From: Sorlinia euscelidii
GTDB lineage: Bacteria; Pseudomonadota; Alphaproteobacteria; Acetobacterales; Acetobacteraceae
Assembly (NCBI RefSeq): GCF_036452155.1
Contig: NZ_JAWJZY010000001.1
Length of the DNA: 64,000 nucleotides
Direction: 5' to 3' (one strand)
Each line of letters opens with the position of its first letter. Within the stretch, counting starts at the first letter, position 1. This document shows positions 43,343 to 53,114 of this stretch, one piece after another. The position numbers and the translations under genes were made by a program. A model generated the notes under the pieces. The model was not told the DNA's origin. It did not search any database and saw nothing but the letters and a program-made list of their open reading frames with translations.

Positions 43343-45077
43343 CCATCGACTTATTTAACGCGATAAGGGCCTGCGACGCCTCCGGCACACCGGATTTCTC
43401 GGCGCGCTCGTACCAGAGCTGCGCGCCTGCCAGGTTGACCTCGCCGCCCAGGCCACGCTCAAGATATCGGCCCAACATTAATTGCGCCAGACCGTGACCG
43501 CGTTCCGCCGCGAGGCGAAACCAGCTTTGCGCCTCCGCGCGATTTTGCTCCTCAACATGATGGCCGCCGCCCAGCATCGCCCCGAGGCCGAACATGCCAT
43601 CGACATTGCCACGCTGCGCGGCTGATCGATAAAGTTTAAGCGCACGCGGGTGATCTTCTCCCAGAACAGATGTTCCGGTCACGAGAAGTTGGGCCAGCGC
43701 AACCTGCGCCTCCGGCATTTCGGCATCGGCTGCTTTTTCCAGCCATTCGACGGAAGCTGCCGGGTCGGGTTCGACGCCGAATTCACCGCCATAAAGGCGG
43801 CCCAGCCAGTATTGCGCATTGACAACGCCCTTCGCCGCAACCTTGAACCATTGGATGGCCGCCTGCGGATTTTCCTCCGTGCCCACCCCTCGCGCCAGGC
43901 AGACGCCAAGATTGAATGCCGCCACCAGGCTCCCATCTTCAGCTTCAGTCATGAAGCGCTTGAACAGATCTGATTTCTGGGATTCCGACCCGACACCAAT
44001 CAGGGCCAGATTGCCGAAATCCGCACTTGCGACTGAATCGCCCATCTCCGCCGCCGTGTGGAACCATTGCGCCGCGAGGTCGAGATCCCGCTCGACACCG
44101 GACCCGGTGAGGTAGAGAAGCGCAAGCCCGCGCGCCGCCGCTGCATGGCCCATCTCCGCCGCAAGGCGATACCACCCCCCTGCATCCTCAAAGTTCGGGG
44201 CGTGGTCAAATCCACGGATATTCAGGTCGCCGAGTATTGCAGCCGCCTCGGCCTCCCCTTTCAGCGCCGCACGGCGGAGCCATGTCTCGGCCTGAAAAAG
44301 GTCTTTTTCGACGCCGCGGCCATGGAGCAGGTAAACGCCGTAACGCAAGGCGGCCGCCGTGACGCCGCCTTCAGCCGCTTTGTGAAAATTCCGCGCGGCG
44401 CGGCCATCGTCGCTCGGCTCAATAATCCCGAGTTCATAAACCCAACCAAGATAGAAATAGGCGGTTGGCAGGCCGGCATCCGCCGCCTTGCGCAGCAGCC
44501 TGATGGCGGTTTTATCCGGCGATGTTTGGAGGCGCGCAATGCCGAGGCCAAGGCTTCCCTGCGGCGAGCCCTTTTCATTGGCAATTTTATACCATTTGAG
44601 CGCTTTCTGCTCATCCTTGATATCATGCGGACCGGACGAATAAATATAACCGAGAAGACCCGCCGCCTCGACATGTCCGGCCTCAGCCGCTTTGAGGGCC
44701 CAGGGCAACGCCCCGGCCAGGTCGGGCACCCGCTCCTCCATTGAGACGCCGCTATAGACATCGTCACGCGCGGGATCGAAGCCCTTCGGGTAACCGATGA
44801 GGTAGAGTATCGCGAGAAAATACTGCGCCTCCACATGGCCGACCTCCGCAGCGCGGCGCAGCCAGCGCTCCCCTTCCCGAAATTGATAGGGCGTGCCGCG
44901 TGCCTCAAGGTAGGCGCGCCCGACGCGATATTGCGCCTCGACCATACCTTCTGCCGCCAGCGTCGCGAGGCGGGAAAACCCCTCGACGGCGCGATCATCC
45001 TCTTCGAGAAGCGCGATCGCGTTCTGCAGGCGCCGCGGCTTCGGGACAAACATGTTCAAGCGTGGAGAAATCGCCAC
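43326..45077 (-). CDS. Sel1-like repeat protein
   Basis: A 583-residue protein made almost entirely of about 14 Sel1-like (SLR) helical-hairpin repeats of about 36 residues, each with the A-x2-G-x4-A-Q/A-x3-G pattern (for example EAQYFLAILYLIGY, AAARGLALLYLTGSGVERDL, AQYWLGRLYGGEFGVEPDPA, AQLMLGRYLERGLGG). SLR proteins are scaffolds for protein complexes, often linked to exopolysaccharide or secretion. No signal peptide is visible. The gene lies 29 bases after the HlyD-like gene and overlaps the glycosyltransferase gene, so it may organise the secretion and glycosylation machinery. Confidence 0.9.
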   Translation of the reverse strand: MAISPRLNMFVPKPRRLQNAIALLEEDDRAVEGFSRLATLAAEGMVEAQYRVGRAYLEARGTPYQFREGERWLRRAAEVGHVEAQYFLAILYLIGYPKGFDPARDDVYSGVSMEERVPDLAGALPWALKAAEAGHVEAAGLLGYIYSSGPHDIKDEQKALKWYKIANEKGSPQGSLGLGIARLQTSPDKTAIRLLRKAADAGLPTAYFYLGWVYELGIIEPSDDGRAARNFHKAAEGGVTAAALRYGVYLLHGRGVEKDLFQAETWLRRAALKGEAEAAAILGDLNIRGFDHAPNFEDAGGWYRLAAEMGHAAAARGLALLYLTGSGVERDLDLAAQWFHTAAEMGDSVASADFGNLALIGVGSESQKSDLFKRFMTEAEDGSLVAAFNLGVCLARGVGTEENPQAAIQWFKVAAKGVVNAQYWLGRLYGGEFGVEPDPAASVEWLEKAADAEMPEAQVALAQLLVTGTSVLGEDHPRALKLYRSAAQRGNVDGMFGLGAMLGGGHHVEEQNRAEAQSWFRLAAERGHGLAQLMLGRYLERGLGGEVNLAGAQLWYERAEKSGVPEASQALIALNKSMVVDAG

Positions 45078-45106
45078 TGACTTTTACCTCAACGTCTTTG
45101 ACCTTT

Positions 45107-46567
45107 TTACGAGGGCTCTCTCAGCCCTGACGAAGTTGCCGCTGTCAAACGATTGAAGAAATATTGCAGCATCGTCCGTTTGCCCACCTGAATATTCGCC
45201 GTGACGGGCATACCCGGTATCGGATGAAAGAAGGACGGCACGCCATGCAGGGTGTAACGATCAATCCGCAGACGGACGCGATAGAAGCCATTCGCCATGG
45301 ATTGTGGTGACTGACCGCGCCCCGCCGCGCCAGCAACGTCCTGAGGGGCATCCTCACTTGAAAACGTATCCGCACTGATGACGCGGACGGTGGCATCCGC
45401 GCCCCCATATTGATTATAGGGAAAGGTGGAAAATTTGAGTAAAGCGTGGTCACCCAGTTTCACGAAACCTGCATCCTGACCACGCAATACCGCCTCCATT
45501 TCAAGCGCTGCGCCTGTAGGGACAAGACTGACGAGAACCTGCGCCCCCTGCACCACCGCCCCGACCGAAACTTTTGCGACGTTCAGAACAACACCATCCT
45601 CCGGTGCCCGCAATAAAATCAGCTCACTGCGCAATTTGGATTTTGTAAATTCGGCCTCTGCCTCATCATAGCGGTGCTGGGCTTCACTCAGTTTCGCGTA
45701 TACGTCGGCGAGCCAGTTTTCCTTGAACGCGGCGAGTTCCTGCTGTGTTGCGGCAAGTTTGGCCCTGGCCGCATTGGCATTTTGCTGCGCCTCAATCTGG
45801 GCACGCTCCGCGTCAATCAGTTCACCCTGCGCGCCCAGCGTCATCAGGCGGCTTCCAACAGCTTCCTTCTGAAGTTTCTGGCGCATTTCGAGGATCTGAC
45901 CCCCAATATTTGCGCGTCCTCGATACATGGCGGCACTGGCAACATAACCCTGGATCTGACTCTGAAGTGAAGCAATTTCCTGCTCATATTGTTCGGTCTT
46001 CGCCGCAAATTCGAGCCGTCTTTTCAGGAAGGCGGCCGCCTCATTGACGGAATAGGGGTTTTTAATGTCCGCCGTATATTCCTTGCTTTCGGCCTCCGAC
46101 TTGAGGCGATTAACTGTCGCCTGATAAGCGTCTCGCTGGGCGCGTTTATCGCCGATATCCGCCGTTGTGATCGTGGGATCAAGATGTGCGAGGATCTGCC
46201 CCTTCTGCACAACATCGCCCATATTGACGTCAACAGAGCGCACAATGGACGTCTCAAGCGGCTGCACGATGATGGTGCGCTCGACAGAGACGAGCCTTCC
46301 GGGGGTCGAGACGATTTTATTCATGGGGAATAAAGCCGCGGCCAGGAAGCACATGATAAACAGCCCCCCCACGACCCACATGATGTAAAGCGCCGCCGGA
46401 GAAGGTGGCATATTGACGAGAGATGCCGTCGGGGAGTGGAACTCTAGCAGTGCGAGCGGCATATCCTGTTGCGCGAAAGGGTCGTCAGCCTCACGCGGCG
46501 CGATCGGATTGACGGGGCCGTCATTTTCCTTCTCGGGCTCCCGCTCAACAATATCTTTGTCACTCAT
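45107..46567 (-). CDS. HlyD-family membrane fusion protein (type I secretion)
   Basis: Periplasmic adaptor joining the ABC transporter to an outer-membrane TolC-like channel. From the ATG at 46567 (MSDKDIVERE) the product is about 486 residues: acidic cytoplasmic tail, one membrane helix (AALYIMWVVGGLFIMCFLAAALFP) and lipoyl-type strands (IVRSVDVNMGDVVQKGQILAHLDP). Long coiled coils follow (about 150-300), and a beta-barrel end contains PVTANIQVGKRTMLQYFF. The ATG overlaps the ABC gene's last codons by 8 bases. No TolC homologue or substrate protein is in the window. Confidence 0.93.
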   Translation of the reverse strand: MSDKDIVEREPEKENDGPVNPIAPREADDPFAQQDMPLALLEFHSPTASLVNMPPSPAALYIMWVVGGLFIMCFLAAALFPMNKIVSTPGRLVSVERTIIVQPLETSIVRSVDVNMGDVVQKGQILAHLDPTITTADIGDKRAQRDAYQATVNRLKSEAESKEYTADIKNPYSVNEAAAFLKRRLEFAAKTEQYEQEIASLQSQIQGYVASAAMYRGRANIGGQILEMRQKLQKEAVGSRLMTLGAQGELIDAERAQIEAQQNANAARAKLAATQQELAAFKENWLADVYAKLSEAQHRYDEAEAEFTKSKLRSELILLRAPEDGVVLNVAKVSVGAVVQGAQVLVSLVPTGAALEMEAVLRGQDAGFVKLGDHALLKFSTFPYNQYGGADATVRVISADTFSSEDAPQDVAGAAGRGQSPQSMANGFYRVRLRIDRYTLHGVPSFFHPIPGMPVTANIQVGKRTMLQYFFNRLTAATSSGLREPS

Positions 46568-48812
46568 TTCTCTTTCCCCCGGGAGAAACATCGCGCCCGG
46601 AATCATTGTCCGACGATCCGGAGGATTCATGGTGATGTGTATGACGATTCTGCTGCATCCAGAGCGTGCGATAAACGTCGCAGCGCTCCAGCAGGACAGA
46701 ATGGGGCGCGACATCAATCACCTGCCCGCGATCCATGACGCAGATCATGTCGCAATCCACCAGAGAGGAAAGTCGGTGCGAAACGATCACCATCGTGCGG
46801 CCCTGACTGATGCGCTTCAGATTGGCGTTCACGAGGGCCTCACTCTCCGGATCAAGGGCGGAGGTCGCCTCATCGAGGATCATGAGTTTCGGGTCGCTGA
46901 TCACGGCGCGGGCGATGGCGAGGCGCTGACGCTGACCACCCGAGATATTGGTTGAGCCTTCCTCAATCTGGGTTTCGTAACCTGCGGGCATACGGTCGAT
47001 AAATTCCTCAGCGCCTGCCAGACGTGCGGCGCGGATCACGTCATTCATCGTGTAACCGGGCCGACCGGAAACAATATTATCGGCAATCGACCCTCTGAAG
47101 AGGAAGTTATCCTGCAGGACCACGCCCAAAGAACGCCGCAAATGCGTCAGATTGATTTCCCGCAATTCTAGCGCGTCCAGACGGAGGAAACCTGTATAAC
47201 CCCGGCTGACGCCCTGAAGGAGACGCGTAATGGTGGATTTGCCGGAGCCTGACCGCCCGACAAGTCCCAACATTGTCCCCGCTGGCACTTCAAATGTGAC
47301 GTTGTTGAGGGCCTTATTGGAAGACCCGGGGTAAGTGAAATCGACATTCTGGAAAGATAACGCGCCGCGTAGAATCGGACGCATACCGGTTGTGAGCGCT
47401 TTCGTTTCCGTCGGCTGATTCAGGACGATACCCGCTTCATTGAGTGAGGTCGTCACCTGATTGACGTCTTCGAGGATTTTGGCGAGGCTGACGAGTGGCG
47501 ACGCGACGCGTGAGCCCAGCATCATGAAGGCCAGAAGCGCACCGACACCGACACCGCTATTTGTCTTGAGGGCCAGATAGGCCCCGACAAGGATGATCCC
47601 GCGATTGATAAACATATCAAGCGGCATCACAAGTGTGGCGGGCCAGTTCGACATACGGCCCGAAGCGAGCTTCCAGCGGATGACATTGGCGGTCGTCTCG
47701 TCCCATTTCTCCCGCCTTGTCTGCTCCAACGCGAGGGTTTTAATGGTCCGAATACCCGCGACGGTTTCATAAAGGACGGAGCCCCGCTCCATCTCCGCAT
47801 CAACCATCTTCGTGTAAACGCGCGTCATGGGCGGCAGGAAGACGACGACAATCAAGCCGATCAGCCCCGCACAGGCGAGGGTCATCCACGCGAGCGTCGT
47901 GCTCATGTAAAAAAGGACGGGCAGAATCACGAACAGTGTGAACATATCGAGAAACGTTGAAAGCAGCTTGCCTGTCAGGAAGTCGCGCACGCGATAGAGG
48001 GCCATATAACGGCCAATCACACGACCCGTCTGCTCTCGCTCGTAAAATTCAAGTGGGAGGGAGAGAAGGCGGTTGAATGCGTGCAAAGAGATGCGCGCAT
48101 CCACCCGTGTCGTCATGACAAGAGTCAGTTCCCGACGCGCGTAAGTCAGCATAATTTCGTAGAAAGTGAGTATCACCACGATACCGGTGATCGAAATCAA
48201 AGTCGCGGTCGAGTGATAATTGACGACGCGATCCACCACCTGCATCACAATCAGGGCGGGAAAGATCTGAAGAACGGCCAGTATCATCGAAGCGAAGATG
48301 ATGTTGCGGAGACTGACTTTCTCCCGCAGAACGATCTTCGCGAACCACATCATATCAAAGCGCGCATCGGCCTCGGAAAGGTCACGGCGGCGTTTGACGA
48401 GCAGGATATCCCCCGTCCATACCTCGGATAGGCGTAATTCATCGACCGGGACGGGTGTCGCGTTTTCAGGCGCAAGCGGGTCACGAAGCCAGACGATATT
48501 GCGCTCCGGGTCAACGCGCACCATGAGGGCCGCGGAACCGTCACGCAGCATCAGCACCACGGGAGGCGTGTTATACATCCGCACAAGAAAGCGCCATTTA
48601 ATGCGCATTCCTTTGGCGACAGCACCAAAATCATTAAGCCACCGCGCAAGCGTCGCCGGAGAGGGAGATGTTTCACCGGGTTCAGCCGCGAAATCCTTGA
48701 TATCGAGCTCGATACCGTGGAATTTTGCGGCGGCCATGGCTGCACGTATCCGGATATAAGCCGGACTTGCCTCGCCCGTTAATCCAGTTTGTTTACCAGT
48801 CTGATCCACCAA
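46560..48812 (-). CDS. Type I secretion ABC transporter with degenerate C39 domain
   Basis: Inner-membrane ATPase-permease of 750 residues, related to HlyB/LapB. Residues 1-150 form a C39-peptidase-like domain without a catalytic Cys/His pair, as in transporters that export RTX-type proteins with uncleaved C-terminal signals. Five or six membrane helices follow (about 170-430). The ABC part has Walker A GRSGSGKST, Q-loop VLQDNFLFRGSI, signature ISGGQRQRLAIARA, Walker B LMILDEATSALD and switch His in VIVSHRLSS. The C-terminal tail is His/Ser/Gly-rich. First gene of the minus-strand block, coupled to the HlyD gene. Confidence 0.93.
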   Translation of the reverse strand: MVDQTGKQTGLTGEASPAYIRIRAAMAAAKFHGIELDIKDFAAEPGETSPSPATLARWLNDFGAVAKGMRIKWRFLVRMYNTPPVVLMLRDGSAALMVRVDPERNIVWLRDPLAPENATPVPVDELRLSEVWTGDILLVKRRRDLSEADARFDMMWFAKIVLREKVSLRNIIFASMILAVLQIFPALIVMQVVDRVVNYHSTATLISITGIVVILTFYEIMLTYARRELTLVMTTRVDARISLHAFNRLLSLPLEFYEREQTGRVIGRYMALYRVRDFLTGKLLSTFLDMFTLFVILPVLFYMSTTLAWMTLACAGLIGLIVVVFLPPMTRVYTKMVDAEMERGSVLYETVAGIRTIKTLALEQTRREKWDETTANVIRWKLASGRMSNWPATLVMPLDMFINRGIILVGAYLALKTNSGVGVGALLAFMMLGSRVASPLVSLAKILEDVNQVTTSLNEAGIVLNQPTETKALTTGMRPILRGALSFQNVDFTYPGSSNKALNNVTFEVPAGTMLGLVGRSGSGKSTITRLLQGVSRGYTGFLRLDALELREINLTHLRRSLGVVLQDNFLFRGSIADNIVSGRPGYTMNDVIRAARLAGAEEFIDRMPAGYETQIEEGSTNISGGQRQRLAIARAVISDPKLMILDEATSALDPESEALVNANLKRISQGRTMVIVSHRLSSLVDCDMICVMDRGQVIDVAPHSVLLERCDVYRTLWMQQNRHTHHHESSGSSDNDSGRDVSPGGKRNE

Positions 48813-49000
48813 TTGCCCTCATACGATGCAATGAAAAACGCGGAAACACTCACTTGGGATTTATAAGATGCCGCTCCTAAAACAAATGCGCGCATCTGCA
48901 AAGCGGCCTATAGCACAAAATAGGGCTCTCGAGTGAGAAAACACAGTGTCAGGATTGTCACATTAACTTTAAATTCGTAATGTGAGCGCCACAAAACCCA

Positions 49001-49390
49001 CTAAGAACCCGGCATATCAAGCGCGACACGCGATGCAAGCATAGGTTGCGCCGCGATGCCCGCACGTAACGACGCCAGTAAATTTCGAGACGCCACATAG
49101 ACAAGCTCTCTCGGCAGCGGTTCAGCGGCATTGAGGAGCGCGATCACTTCACGATAAATCTCATCCACACCTCGATGCCGGACCTGACAGCACGGACATT
49201 GTGACGCGTGCCGCCAGGGTGATGGCGGGATAGAGGACGTTTCCGCGATCTCAACAATGCGGTGCCAATGGTGAGATGAGGGCCTTTGACCCTCCTTGAG
49301 GAGAATCGCGCTTGATCGTCTTGCTGCGGGCCAGTCCGGCACGCTCGCGGCCAAAGTGAGGTGAATGCGGCTCAATATATTGCGCTCCAT
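49001..49390 (-). CDS. Hypothetical protein with CPCC motif
   Basis: A 129-residue soluble product with a Cys-rich stretch CPCCQVRHRGVDEIYREVIALL, suggesting metal binding, and a helical C-terminus LPRELVYVASRNLLASLRAGIA. It sits alone between the type I secretion ABC gene and divergent metH. The ribosome-binding site before its ATG is weak. Could be a small redox or zinc protein; I do not recognise the family, and it may be spurious. Confidence 0.45.
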   Translation of the reverse strand: MERNILSRIHLTLAASVPDWPAARRSSAILLKEGQRPSSHHWHRIVEIAETSSIPPSPWRHASQCPCCQVRHRGVDEIYREVIALLNAAEPLPRELVYVASRNLLASLRAGIAAQPMLASRVALDMPGS

Positions 49391-49538
49391 GCTGGGCCCA
49401 TCAGAGATGGACCTGCCTCATTTAAGCGTTTCGCACTCTTGCGCTCAAGCCGGGACGCATTTTAGTTTGAGTTCCGGTAGGGGCTGACGCGCGACGTCAC
49501 GCCCTGAACGCGTCAGATCTACACCGAAAGCCCTTTAT

Positions 49539-52500
49539 ATGACCCGCCCAGCCTTGCTTGAGATTCTGAGGGACCGCGTCCTCCTTTGTGACGGCGGGAT
49601 GGGCTCAAAAGTGCAGATGCTCGATCTTGATACGGAGCGGGATTATTGGGGGCAAGAGAATTGCACGGAAATCCTCTCCCTCTCACGCCCTGAAATCATC
49701 CGGGATATTCACCGCAGCTATTTTGAGGCCGGGGCGGATATGGTCGAGACGAACAGTTTCGGGGGCTCCGTCATCACGTTGGCGGAGTTCGGCCTTCAGG
49801 ACCGTGCGCGTGAAATTAATAAGGTGTCCGCCGAACTGGCGCGTGAGGCAGCGGAGAGCTTTGCCGATGGACGCCATCGCTATGTTATCGGCTCAGTTGG
49901 CCCGGGCACCAAGCTCCCCTCCCTCGGTAATATTGATTATGACAAGCTTGAAGCGGGGCTCGTCATTCAATGCCTTGGCCTGATTGATGGCGGAGTTGAC
50001 GCCATCCTGATCGAGACATGCCAGGATACGTTGCAAATCAAGGCCGCGGTCAATGCCGCGAAAATCGCGCGCGGACAACTCGGTAAGGAAACGCCTATTT
50101 TTGTTCAGGTGACGGTGGAGACGACCGGCACCCTCCTTGTCGGGCCTGATATTGCGGCGGCGGCCACGGTTGTGAATGCGCTGGATGTGCCTTTGATGGG
50201 CCTCAACTGCGCCACCGGCCCGCAGGAAATGGCGGAGCATATCAGCTGGATGGCGGAGAACTGGCCGGGCATGATCTCCATTCAGCCCAATGCGGGCCTG
50301 CCGGAGTTGGTAGATGGCAAAACGCATTATCCGCTTTCACCCGATGACATGGCGAGCTGGGTTGAACGCTTCGTGCTGGAGGACGGCATCAACCTCGTCG
50401 GCGGATGTTGTGGGACGTCAACCCCGCACATCGCGGCGCTTGACACGATGTTACGCAAATTGGGGAAGGATTCCTGGCGCCCGACACCGGTGAAGCGCAG
50501 CGTCCATTGGGTGCCCTCCGTCGCCAGCCTCTATACACAGACCGCACTGCGGCAGGAAAATAGTTATTTTTCCATCGGTGAGAGATGCAACGCCAATGGC
50601 TCGAAAAAATGGCGCTCATTGCAGGAAGCGCATGACTGGGATGGATGCGTCGCCGTCGGGCGGGAGCAGGCAGCTGAGGGCTCCAACGCGCTCGATGTGT
50701 GCACGGCCTTTGTCGGTCGAGATGAAATCGCAGAAATGAATGAGGTGATCACGCGCTTCACCGCCGCTGTCAATGCGCCCCTCGTGATCGATTCAACGGA
50801 AACGAACGTGATTGAAGCCGCGCTGAAACGGCATGGCGGCAAACCCATCATCAACTCCATCAATTTCGAGGATGGGCGGGAGCATGCGGATGCGCGGATG
50901 CACCTGGCACGGAAATTCGGGGCCGCCGTCATTGGGCTCACGATCGACGAAGTCGGTATGGCCAAAACGCCGGAAGATAAACTGCGCATAGCCGACCGCC
51001 TGATAGAAGTGGCATGCGGCGAATTTGGCCTGCCACAGGCCGATCTGATGATCGACCCCCTCACCTTCACGATCGCGACCGGCGTGGAGGATGATCGCAA
51101 ATTGGGGCTATGGACGCTCGAGGGCATCCGCCTTATCCGGGAAAAATATCCGGAGGTGCAGATAATCCTTGGCCTTTCCAACATTTCCTTTGGTTTGAAT
51201 GCGGCGGCGCGTGCCGTGCTGAACTCTGTCTTCCTCGACCACGCCGTGAAAGCGGGTATGACAGGCGCGATCGTGCATGTCAGTAAAATCCGCCCGCTTC
51301 ATCTGATCGCGGCGGAAGAGGTGCAGGTTGCGGAAGACCTCATTTTCGACCGGCGTCGGGAGGATTACGACCCTCTGCAGAAACTCCTGTCTCTCTTCAG
51401 CGGACGGAAAGCGGAGGACGCTACCGCCAAGCGCCGCGCGGAGACGCCGGAAGAGCGTTTGAAGGACCGCATCGTCGATGGAGACCGGAAAGGGATCGAG
51501 GAGGATCTCGCGGCCGCGATGGAGAAAATCGCGCCGCTCAACATCATCAATGACGTCCTGCTTGACGGGATGAAGGTCGTCGGTGAGCTTTTCGGTGCCG
51601 GTAAGATGCAATTGCCCTTCGTGCTGCAATCCGCCGAAACGATGAAGCACGCTGTTGCTTATCTGGAACCTCACCTTGAAAAAACCGAGGGGCAGGCGCG
51701 CGGCACAATGGTGCTCGCCACGGTCAAAGGCGACGTGCATGATATCGGAAAAAATCTCGTTGATATCATCCTGACCAATAATGGTTATCAGGTGATCAAT
51801 CTCGGGATTAAAGTGCCCGTCGCGGATATGATTGCCGCCGCGAAGGCGCATCAGGCGGATGCCATCGGCATGTCAGGACTCCTCGTTAAATCCACCGTCA
51901 TCATGCGGGAAAATCTGGAGGAAATGGCGCGCCAGGGTTTGAAAATCCCCGTTTTTCTCGGCGGGGCGGCGCTGACGCGCAATTATGTTGAGGATGACTG
52001 CGTCAAAGCTTATGGCCAGGACGTGGCGGGACGCGTGGCCTATGCCCGGGACGCTTTTGACGGCCTGTCCTTAATGGATAAGGTCGTGCAGAACCAGTTT
52101 GACGATTACCTCGCCGCGCTCCAGACGCAGAGGGCGGGGCGCAAGTCACGGAATGTCTCCCGTGTGATTGAAAATGCGGAGGCCCGTGGGTTCGCGCCTG
52201 TCGATGTGGCTGTCGTGCGCGCGCGGCGACAGCGGATCAATCACGATGTCACCGTGCCGAACGCGCCATTCTATGGCCCGCGCGCGCTTGAGGCTAAAGT
52301 GAACGCAGTGCTTCCCTTCCTGAATGAGCGGTCACTCTATCAGTTTCAATGGGGTTTCAAGAAGGACGGACGCTCACTGGAGGCTTTTCTTGCCTATGCG
52401 CGGACGGAATTCAAACCTGTCCTCAAGCGCATGCTGAAAATCTGTGAAGAGGAAGACATCCTTCAGCCTTGCGCCAGTTACGGTTATTGGAAAGCCGCCG

Positions 52501-53042
52501 GTGAAGGTAATAACCTCATCCTGTTTGACGAGACCGGCCAGAATGAGGTGGCGCGTTTTGCATTGCCGCGACAGCCGAAAGAGGATGGTGACTGCATCGC
52601 CGATTTTGTGCGGGATGTGGATGACGCCCAACGCGACGTCATCGGCCTTCAGGTCGTGACCGTCGGGCAAAAAGCCTCGGACCTGGCGCGGGACTGGTTT
52701 GAGGCCAATCGTTATCAGGATTACCTTTACCTACACGGCCTCTCCGTCGAAATTGCGGAAGCGATGGCGGAATATACGCATAAGCGGATGCGCGCCGAAC
52801 TCGGATTTTCCAGCGAGGATGCGCGCGACCGGGAAAAATTGCTGGCACAGGGTTATCGCGGCTCGCGTTATTCGTTCGGTTATCCCGCCTGCCCGCGATT
52901 AGAGGATCAGACTTGCATTCTGACCCTGCTTGAAACCGATAAAATGGGAATTTCGCTTTCAGATGGCTATCAACTCCACCCGGAGCAATCGACCTCCGCG
53001 CTTGTGATCTTCAACCCGAAAGCGAAATATTTCACGGTCTGA
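49539..53042 (+). CDS. metH: Cobalamin-dependent methionine synthase MetH
   Basis: MetH transfers the methyl group of methyltetrahydrofolate to homocysteine through cobalamin. The 1167-residue protein contains, in order: a homocysteine domain (CDGGMGSKVQ, zinc ligands in LNCATG and GGCCGTSTPH), a pterin-binding domain (SIGERCNANGSKKW, LDVCTAFVGRDE), a cobalamin cap, the B12 domain with DVHDIGKN (His ligand) and GMSGLLVKSTVIM, and an activation domain ending with RYSFGYPACPRLEDQ. Complete and of normal length (E. coli 1227). Single gene; I saw no riboswitch in the 148 bases upstream. Confidence 0.98.
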   Translation: MTRPALLEILRDRVLLCDGGMGSKVQMLDLDTERDYWGQENCTEILSLSRPEIIRDIHRSYFEAGADMVETNSFGGSVITLAEFGLQDRAREINKVSAELAREAAESFADGRHRYVIGSVGPGTKLPSLGNIDYDKLEAGLVIQCLGLIDGGVDAILIETCQDTLQIKAAVNAAKIARGQLGKETPIFVQVTVETTGTLLVGPDIAAAATVVNALDVPLMGLNCATGPQEMAEHISWMAENWPGMISIQPNAGLPELVDGKTHYPLSPDDMASWVERFVLEDGINLVGGCCGTSTPHIAALDTMLRKLGKDSWRPTPVKRSVHWVPSVASLYTQTALRQENSYFSIGERCNANGSKKWRSLQEAHDWDGCVAVGREQAAEGSNALDVCTAFVGRDEIAEMNEVITRFTAAVNAPLVIDSTETNVIEAALKRHGGKPIINSINFEDGREHADARMHLARKFGAAVIGLTIDEVGMAKTPEDKLRIADRLIEVACGEFGLPQADLMIDPLTFTIATGVEDDRKLGLWTLEGIRLIREKYPEVQIILGLSNISFGLNAAARAVLNSVFLDHAVKAGMTGAIVHVSKIRPLHLIAAEEVQVAEDLIFDRRREDYDPLQKLLSLFSGRKAEDATAKRRAETPEERLKDRIVDGDRKGIEEDLAAAMEKIAPLNIINDVLLDGMKVVGELFGAGKMQLPFVLQSAETMKHAVAYLEPHLEKTEGQARGTMVLATVKGDVHDIGKNLVDIILTNNGYQVINLGIKVPVADMIAAAKAHQADAIGMSGLLVKSTVIMRENLEEMARQGLKIPVFLGGAALTRNYVEDDCVKAYGQDVAGRVAYARDAFDGLSLMDKVVQNQFDDYLAALQTQRAGRKSRNVSRVIENAEARGFAPVDVAVVRARRQRINHDVTVPNAPFYGPRALEAKVNAVLPFLNERSLYQFQWGFKKDGRSLEAFLAYARTEFKPVLKRMLKICEEEDILQPCASYGYWKAAGEGNNLILFDETGQNEVARFALPRQPKEDGDCIADFVRDVDDAQRDVIGLQVVTVGQKASDLARDWFEANRYQDYLYLHGLSVEIAEAMAEYTHKRMRAELGFSSEDARDREKLLAQGYRGSRYSFGYPACPRLEDQTCILTLLETDKMGISLSDGYQLHPEQSTSALVIFNPKAKYFTV

Positions 53043-53082
53043 GGTCGCCTTGAAGTGTGACGACCGCCGCGCCAAACCAGCG

Positions 53083-53106
53083 CCATCCCGGTCGAAACCG
53101 GGATGG
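53083..53106. terminator. Hairpin between metH and convergent OYE gene
   Basis: CCATCCCGGT, tetraloop CGAA, ACCGGGATGG: perfect 10-bp stem 41 bases after metH and 9 bases from the end of the convergent old-yellow-enzyme gene. T tract weak, so probably a bidirectional terminator. Confidence 0.7.
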
Positions 53107-53114
53107 GTGTGGGC

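Noticed and set aside
49391..49538. SAM, SAH or cobalamin riboswitch before metH
   Set aside because: Short leader with no match to the conserved cores I know; no supporting helices seen.
51108..51851. Open frame of about 250 codons on the minus strand
   Set aside because: Antisense to the cobalamin domain region of metH; a by-product of G/C-rich codon structure.
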